32,674 nt of DNA from an uncultured Oscillospiraceae bacterium (GTDB lineage Bacteria > Bacillota > Clostridia > Oscillospirales > Ruminococcaceae): contig CATJCP010000297.1 of assembly GCA_949737515.1 (NCBI GenBank), forward strand, positions 1 through 32,674. Reading direction: 5' to 3'. Every line of letters begins with the position of its first letter. Within the stretch, counting starts at the first letter, position 1. Shown in pieces: positions 1 through 7,005 of the stretch. Below the pieces are notes generated by a model, which did no database searches, was not told the origin of the DNA, and worked only from the letters and a program-made list of their open reading frames with translations. The translations under genes and the position numbers were made by a program.

Positions 1-92
1 CATTGCTTCAGTTTGTGACTGCACTGATAAGCGCAATCAGCCTTGTCCTTGCAATCGTCAACTTTGTCCAAAATAACAACAAAAAGAAATAA
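1..92 (+). CDS. Holin-like type I toxin peptide, 3' end only
   Basis: The reading frame is open from the window edge to a TAA at 90-92. It encodes a very hydrophobic stretch (…LLQFVTALISAISLVLAIV…) followed by a short polar, lysine-rich tail ending NNNKKK. This matches the layout of the small holin-like toxins of Firmicute type I toxin-antitoxin pairs: one membrane segment and a basic C-terminus. The start lies outside the window. The stop codon is inside the left arm of a strong hairpin, and a consensus promoter on the opposite strand fires toward the gene, as expected for an antisense antitoxin. A complete relative lies at 32348-32428. The family call is by pattern; the layout is seen directly. 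Confidence 0.6.
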   Translation, partial: LLQFVTALISAISLVLAIVNFVQNNNKKK

Positions 93-170
93 CCGCTAGT
101 TTTGCCGACCTGCCGGTTATTTCTTTTTAACTGTTGTATGGGAAGCAACCGTCTTACAGGTTCTTCATCT
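78..170 (-). ncRNA. Putative antisense antitoxin RNA (left copy)
   Basis: A perfect-consensus promoter at 177-205 should start a leftward RNA of about 90 nt near position 170 that ends at the hairpin at 83-127. The RNA is complementary to the 3' end of the toxin gene. Its 5' half carries a GTAAGACGGTTGCTTCCC segment resembling GGTAAACGGTCAGCCCC in the antisense RNA at the right edge of the window, so the two modules seem to be relatives. The length and ends are inferred from the promoter and terminator only. Confidence 0.55.
83..127. terminator. Bidirectional hairpin terminator of the left toxin/antitoxin pair
   Basis: AAGAAATAACCG (84-95) pairs perfectly with CGGTTATTTCTT (114-125), and T-runs follow on both strands. 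It can end both the rightward toxin mRNA and the leftward antisense RNA. The toxin stop codon is inside the stem, so the two transcripts are complementary over this whole region. Confidence 0.8.
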
Positions 171-176
171 GTTTTT

Positions 177-205
177 ATTATACCCTTGCTGCAATGGTAT
201 GTCAA
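177..205 (-). promoter_or_regulatory. Consensus sigma-A promoter of the left antisense RNA
   Basis: On the minus strand: TTGACA (205-200), a 17-bp spacer and TATAAT (182-177), identical to consensus. No ORF with a ribosome binding site follows, only the short RNA that runs into the toxin terminator. Confidence 0.75.
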
Positions 206-256
206 GGCGTTATGGAAAAGTTCAGTAAACTGGGGATACAAATAACGGGTTGGCTT

Positions 257-1807
257 TCAGCTAACGGGGTCAAACTGCATCCATGTCCCGTCTATATTAA
301 CCGCAACACCGTTCCCATTAAATACAACCTCTGCCCCTTCACAGCCAAAGTTAGAATGCAGTTCTTCCATTGGGGCATAATGCTCGCCCACAGAAGAAAC
401 AATTTCGCCTATATATGGGGAATCATATTCCGATACTTCCCCTTCTTCCGCCACCATCTTCGATACGTCCTCATAAGTGGCAATATATAACTTTCCTGCC
501 GCAAAAATCATCTGATCTACCTGTTCTGTTTCTGGGGGCACAGGCATACAGAAATACGAAGTGCGTTTCTCAGCAATTTGAATCCCGTTCTCATCCTCCA
601 AAAAGGCGTCAAATTCTACTTGCCATCCATAAGGGGACTGGCTGAATATCCTGTCCTCATAATATTTCCCCGGGACCCATTCCTCTACATCCTCAAAGCC
701 GTGGAGGGACATCCCGCTTCCGTCCTCCAAAATAAACCGTCCGCTGACGTGTATGTGCAAACGGCTGCCGGCCGGCATTCCTTTGGGAACTTTTAGGGAT
801 ACCATGCCATCCAGCGCAATAGAAAAGGAATCTTCAAGTTTCTCCAAGTATTTCTCGCCATCGGATAATGGATTCTCTGGGTTCACCGCCAGCCCTAAGC
901 AAAGGACTGCCGCCACAGCCAATGAAAGGGCGGAAACCCACATCACCGGCTTCCGGTACGAGAGGATGCTCTTGATCCTGTCCTTTACATCCCCTTCGCC
1001 AAAGGCCAGAGGGGTTGGGCATTTTATCCTTTTTTCTGTGGAAAGCTTTAACAGCGCGGTGGAGTATTCCTTCCGGTCCTCCAGGCTCATGTTGCGTACC
1101 GCCTTTTCGTCACAAGAGAGCTCCATGTCCTTTCCGCTCAGCCAGAAGGCAAGCCAAACCAGAGGATTGAACCAATGGATGCACACCGCGGCATAGGCGG
1201 CAAGCCGTACCACATGGTCCAGCCTTTGGATGTGGACTTTTTCGTGAAGCAGAACACATTCCCTTTCCCTGTCGCTTAAAGCCGTTGGAAGATAGATTTT
1301 AGGACGGATCACCCCTAAGACAAAGGGAGTTTCCAGCCCGTCCATCTGATAGACCCTTTCCAGCCCCGGAACGGCCTTGGCGTTTCTCAGCTGGCGCTTT
1401 AAAAGGAGGAGGGAAATCATCCCGTATCCGGCCAGCAGCGCCATCCCCCCAATCCAGAGAACACCGCCGATAAACGCATGGATCTGCAGGGGGTTTGCGC
1501 TGTATTGGGGCGTTCCAGCTGGGAGAAACCGGTTGACCGCATTGTCAAAGGAGACAATTCCGCTGTGAATCTGAGGGCTCTGCTCATACAGCATTCCAAC
1601 GGAAATGGCGTTGGGCTGGACTGGTACCAAGCTAATCAGGCTTCCAATGGAAAAAGGACAGAGCAAACGGAACAGCGCCACACCCCACAAGGCATAGGAG
1701 AACCGTTTGGAAATCCTCCCAAAGAGGAGGCGAAGCAGCAGGAGAAAGGCAATCACATAGCCGGAGATCAGGCTCATATTCAAGACCTGAAAGAAGACCT
1801 TTTCCAT
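257..1807 (-). CDS. M56-family BlaR1/MecR1-type sensor metalloprotease
   Basis: Membrane zinc protease of the BlaR1/MecR1 family (M56), which in known systems senses an extracellular signal and triggers removal of its partner BlaI-type repressor. The N-terminal half has several membrane segments, the zinc motif HEKVH and a downstream ELSCDE motif. A further membrane segment (MWVSALSLAVAAVLCLGLAV) is followed by about 200 presumably extracellular residues. That C-terminal part does not look like the penicillin-binding domain of true BlaR1; I see no SxxK/KTG layout, so the ligand is unknown. I chose the ATG at 1807 because the GGAGGG ribosome site directly abuts the ATG at 1813. The gene follows the repressor, overlapping or abutting its stop, and is co-transcribed with it. 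No beta-lactamase gene is nearby. Confidence 0.85.
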   Translation of the reverse strand: MEKVFFQVLNMSLISGYVIAFLLLLRLLFGRISKRFSYALWGVALFRLLCPFSIGSLISLVPVQPNAISVGMLYEQSPQIHSGIVSFDNAVNRFLPAGTPQYSANPLQIHAFIGGVLWIGGMALLAGYGMISLLLLKRQLRNAKAVPGLERVYQMDGLETPFVLGVIRPKIYLPTALSDRERECVLLHEKVHIQRLDHVVRLAAYAAVCIHWFNPLVWLAFWLSGKDMELSCDEKAVRNMSLEDRKEYSTALLKLSTEKRIKCPTPLAFGEGDVKDRIKSILSYRKPVMWVSALSLAVAAVLCLGLAVNPENPLSDGEKYLEKLEDSFSIALDGMVSLKVPKGMPAGSRLHIHVSGRFILEDGSGMSLHGFEDVEEWVPGKYYEDRIFSQSPYGWQVEFDAFLEDENGIQIAEKRTSYFCMPVPPETEQVDQMIFAAGKLYIATYEDVSKMVAEEGEVSEYDSPYIGEIVSSVGEHYAPMEELHSNFGCEGAEVVFNGNGVAVNIDGTWMQFDPVS

Positions 1808-1809
1808 TC

Positions 1810-2172
1810 TCATCCCTCCTGATACTGGTCGATAAATCTCTGAATTTCCTCTACCTCCGCCGCGCTGAGCTTTTTCCGGCGGGTAAAGGCAGCGAGAAAG
1901 CGGGGCAGCGACCCGCTGAAGGTTTCCTCCACAAATGCTTCTGACTGGAGAGCGGCAAAGTCCTCTTTTGAAAGGACTGCTGACACGACGCCTTCTTTGT
2001 TCTGAAAAATGCCCCTTTCACAGAGGCGTTTGAGCATGGTATATGTGGTCGATTTTTTCCAGCAAAATTTCTCTTCACACAGTTTGACGAGCTGGCCGGA
2101 GGGGACGGGGGACTTCTCCCAGATGAGCCCCGCAAATTTTGCTTCCATATCTCCCAGTTTATTTTTGTCCAT
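1810..2172 (-). CDS. BlaI/MecI/CopY-family transcriptional repressor
   Basis: A 120-residue winged-helix repressor. The N-terminal region (KFAGLIWEKSPVPSGQLVKL, then KKSTTYTMLKRLCERGIF) fits the BlaI/MecI DNA-binding domain, with its typical 'TTYTML.RL…G' recognition helix. The C-terminal part would dimerise and be cleaved or released on signalling. The ATG at 2172 has GGGAGG 10 nt upstream. It is the first gene of a two-gene operon with the M56 sensor. Two perfect palindromes upstream (2192-2208 and 2219-2239), one of them over its own promoter, indicate autorepression. Which other genes it controls cannot be told from this window. Confidence 0.88.
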   Translation of the reverse strand: MDKNKLGDMEAKFAGLIWEKSPVPSGQLVKLCEEKFCWKKSTTYTMLKRLCERGIFQNKEGVVSAVLSKEDFAALQSEAFVEETFSGSLPRFLAAFTRRKKLSAAEVEEIQRFIDQYQEG

Positions 2173-2191
2173 ACAGTATAACCTCCCGTTG

Positions 2192-2208
2192 GTCTAATAA
2201 TATTAGAC
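2192..2208. promoter_or_regulatory. Palindromic operator O2 of the BlaI-type repressor
   Basis: GTCTAATA-A-TATTAGAC is a perfect palindrome between the predicted transcription start and the ribosome site of the repressor gene. It shares the GTCTAA half-site with the second palindrome, whose centre lies 29 bp away. Confidence 0.7.
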
Positions 2209-2218
2209 TTTGCAAATT

Positions 2219-2248
2219 TAGTCTAACACCGTTAGACTAAAAAGTCAA
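2219..2248 (-). promoter_or_regulatory. Promoter with overlapping palindromic operator O1
   Basis: On the minus strand: TTGACT (2248-2243), 17-bp spacer, TAGACT (2225-2220). The perfect 21-bp palindrome TAGTCTAAC-ACC-GTTAGACTA (2219-2239) covers the spacer and -10, so a bound repressor would block the polymerase. This is the usual autoregulatory layout of BlaI/MecI operons, though the half-site sequence differs from the classical TACA/TGTA box. Confidence 0.75.
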
Positions 2249-2374
2249 GCGGAAATAACATGAAAAATATTTCTGCCTTCTCTAAAAGCTGGACAGATGA
2301 TTGATCCTTTGACCTGTTACTGTCATTACAGACAAAATTTTTTCAAAAATCCTTTCTTTTTTTGCACAAACCGA

Positions 2375-2403
2375 TTGCATTTTATTTTTGGTCATGGTAT
2401 CAT
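2375..2403 (+). promoter_or_regulatory. Promoter of the phosphofructokinase gene
   Basis: TTGCAT (2375-2380), 17-bp spacer, TATCAT (2398-2403), about 40 bp upstream of the start codon. Divergent from the BlaI-type promoter. Confidence 0.5.
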
Positions 2404-2445
2404 AAAAACAGGTAAAAATTAGCTCCAAATTTGGGAGGTATGAAC

Positions 2446-3681
2446 ATGAGAGGAAATGTAATCGTAGGTCAGTCCGGCGGGCCGACCGCTGTCATCAATT
2501 CCAGCCTGGTAGGGGTCTATAAAACCGCCCGTGACCGCGGCGCCCAAAAGGTGTATGGGATGCTCCACGGGATCCAGGGCCTTCTGGATGAGCGCTACAT
2601 AGATCTGTCGGAGCACATCCGCAACGATCTGGATATTGAGCTGCTCAAGCGCACCCCGTCGGCTTATCTTGGCTCCTGCCGGTTTAAGCTGCCGGGCATC
2701 CACGAAAACCGAGAGATGTATGACAAAATCTTTGATATCCTAAAAAAGCTGGATATTGAATTTTTCTTCTACATTGGCGGCAACGACTCCATGGATACCA
2801 TCAAAAAGCTGTATGATTACAGCCTCCTTATTGGCAGTGACATTAAATTCATGGGCGTTCCCAAGACCATTGACAACGATCTGGCTGTTACCGACCACAC
2901 CCCTGGTTATGGCAGCGCCGCCAAATACATCGGCTCCATTACGAAGGAGGTAATCCGCGACGGCCGCGTCTATGGCCAGAAGCAGGTGACAATCCTGGAG
3001 ATCATGGGACGCAATGCGGGATGGCTGACCGGTGCTGCCGCCCTTGCCCGGGGGGAGGACTGTGAGGGCCCGGACATGATCTTCCTGCCGGAAATCCCCT
3101 TTGACCTGGACAAATTCATGGACCGTGTCAAAACCATCCAAAAGAGCAAGGAATCAGTGGTCATCGCGGTTTCAGAGGGAGTGAAGCTCCCCGACGGACG
3201 GTATGTCTGCGAGCTCACCGACAATGTGGATACGGTGGACGCCTTTGGCCACCGCCAGCTGTCCGGCACCGCCCGTTTCCTGGCCAACCATGTTGCGCGG
3301 GAATTGGGGTGCAAGACCAGGGCCATTGAATTCAGTTCCCTCCAGCGGTGTGCCTCCCATATGGTCTCCCGGGTGGACATTACCGAGGCCTTCCAGGTAG
3401 GCGGCGCGGCGGTCAAGGCGGCCTTTGAGGGAGAGAGCGGTAAGATGATTACCCTCAAACGCGTTTCCAGCGACCCCTACCAGTGCACCACCGATATTTA
3501 TGACGTCCACAAGATCGCCAATGTGGAGAAGGTGGTGCCCCGGGAGTGGATTACCGAGGACGGCACCTATGTGACGCCGGAGTTTGTCAATTACATCCGG
3601 CCGCTGATCCAGGCGGAGCTGACCGCCATAATGGTGGATGGGCTTCCCAGGCATTTGTATTACGACAATCACAATAAATAA
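2446..3681 (+). CDS. pfp: 6-phosphofructokinase, probably pyrophosphate-dependent
   Basis: Phosphorylates fructose 6-phosphate to fructose 1,6-bisphosphate in glycolysis. Family motifs are in order: VGQSGGPTAVIN near the N-terminus (phosphate donor site), YIGGNDSMDT, PKTIDND with the catalytic aspartate, and MGRNAGWLTG. The residue after GGN is Asp where ATP-dependent enzymes have Gly (GGDG); Asp there is the known mark of PPi-dependent enzymes. At 411 residues it is longer than ATP-type PfkA (about 320), again fitting the PPi group. I chose the ATG at 2446 because GGGAGG (2433-2438) is 7 nt upstream; the ATG at 2440 is too close. It is a single-gene unit with its own promoter. The donor specificity is inference from the motif. 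Confidence 0.9.
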   Translation: MRGNVIVGQSGGPTAVINSSLVGVYKTARDRGAQKVYGMLHGIQGLLDERYIDLSEHIRNDLDIELLKRTPSAYLGSCRFKLPGIHENREMYDKIFDILKKLDIEFFFYIGGNDSMDTIKKLYDYSLLIGSDIKFMGVPKTIDNDLAVTDHTPGYGSAAKYIGSITKEVIRDGRVYGQKQVTILEIMGRNAGWLTGAAALARGEDCEGPDMIFLPEIPFDLDKFMDRVKTIQKSKESVVIAVSEGVKLPDGRYVCELTDNVDTVDAFGHRQLSGTARFLANHVARELGCKTRAIEFSSLQRCASHMVSRVDITEAFQVGGAAVKAAFEGESGKMITLKRVSSDPYQCTTDIYDVHKIANVEKVVPREWITEDGTYVTPEFVNYIRPLIQAELTAIMVDGLPRHLYYDNHNK

Positions 3682-3693
3682 AAAAGCTTGAGG

Positions 3694-3731
3694 CAGCGGC
3701 GCTTGTAATGGATTGTGCAGGCGCCGCTGCT
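3694..3731 (+). terminator. GC-rich hairpin after the phosphofructokinase gene
   Basis: GCAGCGGCGC and GCGCCGCTGC form a perfect 10-bp stem just after the stop codon. No proper T-run follows (TCGCATTCTG), so it may act as an mRNA 3' end stabiliser or a weak terminator. Confidence 0.5.
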
Positions 3732-4000
3732 CGCATTCTGTCATTTCACCGGAGCCGGAAAAACCCGTAGGGAAAATTGAAATATTTTCACTGTCTGTAT
3801 ACTTTGCATAAAATATTCGGCGTGATAAACTTTAAGTTCATGCTCATTTTCCCTTTTTTCAGTGTATAAATTTGGATAAATCAGCATTATGACTAAAATA
3901 GGATGAACATTTCTCCCATTATTGAATGAAGAACTTTGTATAATATAACGGAAAATAGAAATTACCGCCCATATGTATTGCAAAAATGCTTGGGAATTGG
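3732..4000. other. AT-rich intergenic stretch without a recognisable gene
   Basis: About 270 bases between the phosphofructokinase hairpin and the sigma-D-like promoter. It has open frames on the minus strand, but none has a ribosome site or a recognisable product. I see no repeats or RNA genes in it. Confidence 0.5.
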
Positions 4001-4027
4001 TAAAATGATATAAAGAACTGCCAATAA
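4001..4027 (+). promoter_or_regulatory. Sigma-D/sigma-28-like promoter of the cheX-cheY-fapA operon
   Basis: TAAA (4001-4004), 15 bp, GCCAATAA (4020-4027). The sigma-28 family consensus is TAAA-N15-GCCGATAA (Gram-negatives) or GCCGATAT (Bacillus sigma-D), so the -10 differs by one base from the former. It lies 42 bp upstream of the first ATG, and the gene behind it is of a chemotaxis family, which makes a chance match less likely. I see no good sigma-A promoter in its place. Confidence 0.55.
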
Positions 4028-4069
4028 AAACATTACAATATATTATGAGAGAAAAGATGTGAGATCAGA

Positions 4070-4534
4070 ATGGTTCAATGGGAGAGCATACAAGAATTGA
4101 TGGATGAAGTGGTTAAAGAGATGACCAAAAAAATGGCAGGAATTGATTTGGAACGAACCAGTACGGATGTATTGCCAAGGGACGGAAAGGTCTCTGCGTT
4201 GATAGCGGAGGTAAGCGGGACAGACGGATTTACTCTGGTCTATAATGCAGAGGACGCCCTGCTGTGGGAGATTGCTCAGAATATGAAGCATCGGCCAGTT
4301 GCGGACATGGACGAAGTGGGGGAGTATACCCGGGAATATTTTAATGTAATATGCGGGCACGTCATATCCCGTTTGAACCTTAAAACAAAGTCGAGCCTGC
4401 GTTTTGCAATGCCGCAGTATTTGCCTTTCCCCTTTGTGGGCAAGGATAAAGAGGACGCTTTGGTGCTGTATTATCAGAGTGGGAAAGGCTCTGCACGGGT
4501 ACAGGGCGTATATGCAAATAATGCAAATAACTAA
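4070..4534 (+). CDS. CheX-like chemotaxis phosphatase-family protein
   Basis: A 154-residue cytosolic protein that fits the CheX domain family: an alpha/beta fold with a late helix of the type EY…NVICGHVISRLN (around residues 88-102), resembling the E-x-x-N motif region CheX uses to dephosphorylate CheY-P. The exact catalytic spacing cannot be confirmed by eye, so it could be a phosphatase, a response-regulator partner or a domain homologue without activity. It is the first gene of an operon; the next gene is a CheY-like regulator 28 bp downstream, so phospho-CheY is the obvious candidate partner. The ribosome site is weak (GTGAG before the ATG). Confidence 0.65.
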   Translation: MVQWESIQELMDEVVKEMTKKMAGIDLERTSTDVLPRDGKVSALIAEVSGTDGFTLVYNAEDALLWEIAQNMKHRPVADMDEVGEYTREYFNVICGHVISRLNLKTKSSLRFAMPQYLPFPFVGKDKEDALVLYYQSGKGSARVQGVYANNANN

Positions 4535-4562
4535 ATGATGAAGAAAGTAGGGGCGGATTACA

Positions 4563-4949
4563 ATGAGCATCCGATTGATGGTAGTAGACGATTCCAGATT
4601 TGTGTATAATGAAATGGATTATTTTCTGGAAGATACTGATTTTGAGCTGATAAGATACTGCAAAAGCGGGGAAGAAGCAGTGGAAGCATACAAGGAGCTG
4701 AAGCCCGACCTGGTGACCATGGATATTATCCTGCCCAGAATGGACGGCTTTGAGTGCGCAAAGGCGATTTTAAAGGAGGACCCCAAGGCAAGGATTGTGT
4801 TTATCAGTTCGTTGGCCTATGACGATACCATTGACGAGGCCAAGGAGCTGGGCTGCGATGAATTTCTCTTTAAGCCTTTTGAAAGGGATACGCTGCTGGA
4901 TGTCCTGACACGGGCAAGCCAAAAAGCGGCTGGAGGTGAAAACGCTTGA
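4563..4949 (+). CDS. CheY-like single-domain response regulator
   Basis: A 128-residue stand-alone receiver domain with no output domain. The acidic pair D9/D10, phospho-acceptor D54 (in VTMDIILPRMDG), S82/S83 and K104 (in FLFKPF) are all present, so it should be phosphorylatable. It probably works by protein-protein contact, most likely with the CheX-like protein before it or the FapA-family protein after it. Its TGA overlaps the TTG start of the next gene, implying translational coupling. No histidine kinase is in the window, so the input is unknown. Confidence 0.88.
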   Translation: MSIRLMVVDDSRFVYNEMDYFLEDTDFELIRYCKSGEEAVEAYKELKPDLVTMDIILPRMDGFECAKAILKEDPKARIVFISSLAYDDTIDEAKELGCDEFLFKPFERDTLLDVLTRASQKAAGGENA

Positions 4950-6715
4950 TCGACAATGATGACGTCAGGGGGACAGAGCGTCAGCAAAAGCCGAAGGGGA
5001 TTAAATCCCTTTTTGGAGGGTTGTTTGCAAAACGGGAGGTTGTGGAGGAGCCGGATCTTCCGGACCTGCCCCCGGAGAGATCAACAGAACAGCGCTCCAG
5101 TTCTGCGGCAGCCTCTAACTCCGCTATAATGAGATCGGGAAAAAATAACCTGGAAATGCTCCGCCGTACCCTGGCAAAGCAGCCGGTGGGGAATCTGCGG
5201 AATTTTCCTGTCCTTTACAGCACCTTTACCATGGGCAATGTGGAGCCGGAGCCTTCCTGCCGCGTCTTTATCGACCAGCAGCAGGCTGAAGCCGGCGAAA
5301 TTCTGACCGATCTTTCCATCTCCGCCCACAGCGGGGATAAGGGAGCGGTCGTGCCCAGAAAGGGTTCCTGTTCTGTGGGCATTTCCAAGGATAACCTGAC
5401 TGCGTGGGCCTTTGTGTTTCCGCCTGTCAACGGCGGAACAGCCGTGACAGCGGGGGATATCCTCCAGGAGCTGCGAAAAAAGGAAGTCAGCTTTGGCATT
5501 GACGATGCCATGATACAACATATTGTAAAACAGGGAATCTACTTACAGGCAGTGGAGGTGGCCCATGGCATTGCCCCGGTAGACGGCGAGGATGGCAGTG
5601 TGATTGACCGGATTTCCCGGGAACACAGTGCCAGCGCCTCACTGCGGGAAGATGGGTCTGTGGATTATCGCGACCTGAATTGGATCCGCCATATCCGCGA
5701 AGGGGAAGTGATCTGTGACATTATCCTTCCCACTGAGGCGATTCCCGGCAAGGATGTGACCGGCAAGACGGCAAAGGGAAAGGACGGCGTGGCTGCCCGG
5801 ATCCCCATGGGCAAAAATACCACCATGAATGAGGACGGAACCGCCTTGGTAGCTGCTGTGGACGGTCATATCAGCTTTAAGGATGGAAGGTTCACCGTTA
5901 TTGATATGCTGGTGATCCCCGGGGATGTTGACAACTCTGTGGGCAACATTGATATGCTGGGGGATGTTGTGATAAAAGGGGACGTTTTGGACCGTTTTAT
6001 CATCAAAGCCACCGGCAATGTGGTAATACAGGGCATTCTGGAAGGCGCAACCATTATCGCCGGGGGAAACATCCAGCTGTACAACGGCATGAATGGAAAC
6101 GGCCATGGGATGTTGGACGCCAAGGGGGATATTACCTGTAAATTTTTGGAGAACTGCACGGTTCAGTGCGGCGGAAAGCTCTTTACCGAAAGCCTGATCA
6201 ACTCCACTGTCACCGCCAATGACCTGATCAATGTCACGGCGGGGAGAGGGGTTATCATCGGGGGAACCATTATGGCCTGCAACAGTGTGGAGGCCAAGAT
6301 CATCGGAAACCGCTCCCACCGGAATACCACCATTATCATTGGCACTACGCCCAGCATCCTGATGGAGCGGGACCAGATTGCCAGCGAGGTGGAACGCCTG
6401 CAGAAGGACCGGGAAGAGCTGGAAAAGAATGTGGCGTACCTGGAGCGGAACAACGCAGAGGACAATGTGCAGATGAAGGCCCTCTATACCCAGCTGAAGG
6501 TTCGGCTTTCCGTTGTTCGGATGCAGCACTCCGTCGCCCAGAAAAAGCTCCAAAAGCTGGACAGCCAGCGGCGTGATATGAGCAAATGTTTTGTAAAGGC
6601 CGGGGATATCTACCCCATTACCCATGTTACCGTCAGCCGGGAGTCCACCATTATCTCTACCCAGACAAAAATGTGCAATATTCACTGTGATGAAACAGGT
6701 ATTGTTCTGTACTGA
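4946..6715 (+). CDS. FapA-family (DUF342) beta-helix protein
   Basis: A 589-residue cytosolic protein of the FapA/DUF342 family. The N-terminal 65 residues are charged and Pro/Ser-rich. Residues of about 130-280 form the FapA N-domain, and about 280-465 hold the repeated glycine-rich turns (GDVDNSVGNIDMLGDVVIKG, then GNVVIQGILEGATIIAGGNI) of a right-handed beta-helix resembling bactofilin/MinC-C folds. Residues of about 470-550 are a predicted coiled coil (MERDQIASEVERLQKDREEL…). Known FapA proteins are linked to polar organisation and flagellar or cell-shape functions in some bacteria; the precise role is unsettled. The start is TTG at 4946, overlapping the preceding TGA, with GGAGG 9 nt upstream. 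As last gene of the operon it may be the target of the CheX/CheY pair (inference). Confidence 0.82.
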   Translation: MIDNDDVRGTERQQKPKGIKSLFGGLFAKREVVEEPDLPDLPPERSTEQRSSSAAASNSAIMRSGKNNLEMLRRTLAKQPVGNLRNFPVLYSTFTMGNVEPEPSCRVFIDQQQAEAGEILTDLSISAHSGDKGAVVPRKGSCSVGISKDNLTAWAFVFPPVNGGTAVTAGDILQELRKKEVSFGIDDAMIQHIVKQGIYLQAVEVAHGIAPVDGEDGSVIDRISREHSASASLREDGSVDYRDLNWIRHIREGEVICDIILPTEAIPGKDVTGKTAKGKDGVAARIPMGKNTTMNEDGTALVAAVDGHISFKDGRFTVIDMLVIPGDVDNSVGNIDMLGDVVIKGDVLDRFIIKATGNVVIQGILEGATIIAGGNIQLYNGMNGNGHGMLDAKGDITCKFLENCTVQCGGKLFTESLINSTVTANDLINVTAGRGVIIGGTIMACNSVEAKIIGNRSHRNTTIIIGTTPSILMERDQIASEVERLQKDREELEKNVAYLERNNAEDNVQMKALYTQLKVRLSVVRMQHSVAQKKLQKLDSQRRDMSKCFVKAGDIYPITHVTVSRESTIISTQTKMCNIHCDETGIVLY

Positions 6716-6752
6716 TTTCCAGGCGGTTTGACAGAGCCGCCTGGTTCATACC

Positions 6753-6832
6753 AAAAGAAAAACCCTCAAAATCCCCAAACGGGGAGGCACGGCCGTTTTG
6801 CGGCCGGTTCTCCCTGGCAGGGGGTTTTTCTT
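6753..6832 (+). terminator. Terminator of the fapA operon
   Basis: AAAGAAAAACCC at the 5' side pairs with GGGTTTTTCTTT at the 3' side, with a second GC-rich hairpin (GGCCG/CGGCC area) inside the loop. The T-run follows directly. A smaller hairpin (AGGCGG/CCGCCT, 6720-6742) precedes it. Confidence 0.75.
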
Positions 6833-6963
6833 TGGGACCATTTAACTGGAAACATAATGCTTTCAGGAGCTAGTTATAAATTATTTCTATATACTGGGTC
6901 ATTTTACCAAAACAAAAGACACAACTTTTTAAAGTTTTGCTTTTATTTTTGGCGCAACGGTGT

Positions 6964-6969
6964 TATAAT
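6964..6969 (+). promoter_or_regulatory. Probable -10 element of murA
   Basis: Consensus TATAAT about 36 bp before the murA start. The -35 region 17 bp upstream is only a T-rich TTTTAT, so the promoter may be weak or activator-dependent. Confidence 0.45.
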
Positions 6970-7005
6970 AATAGGGCAATCGAAACAAATTAAGGAGAAT
7001 GCCGA

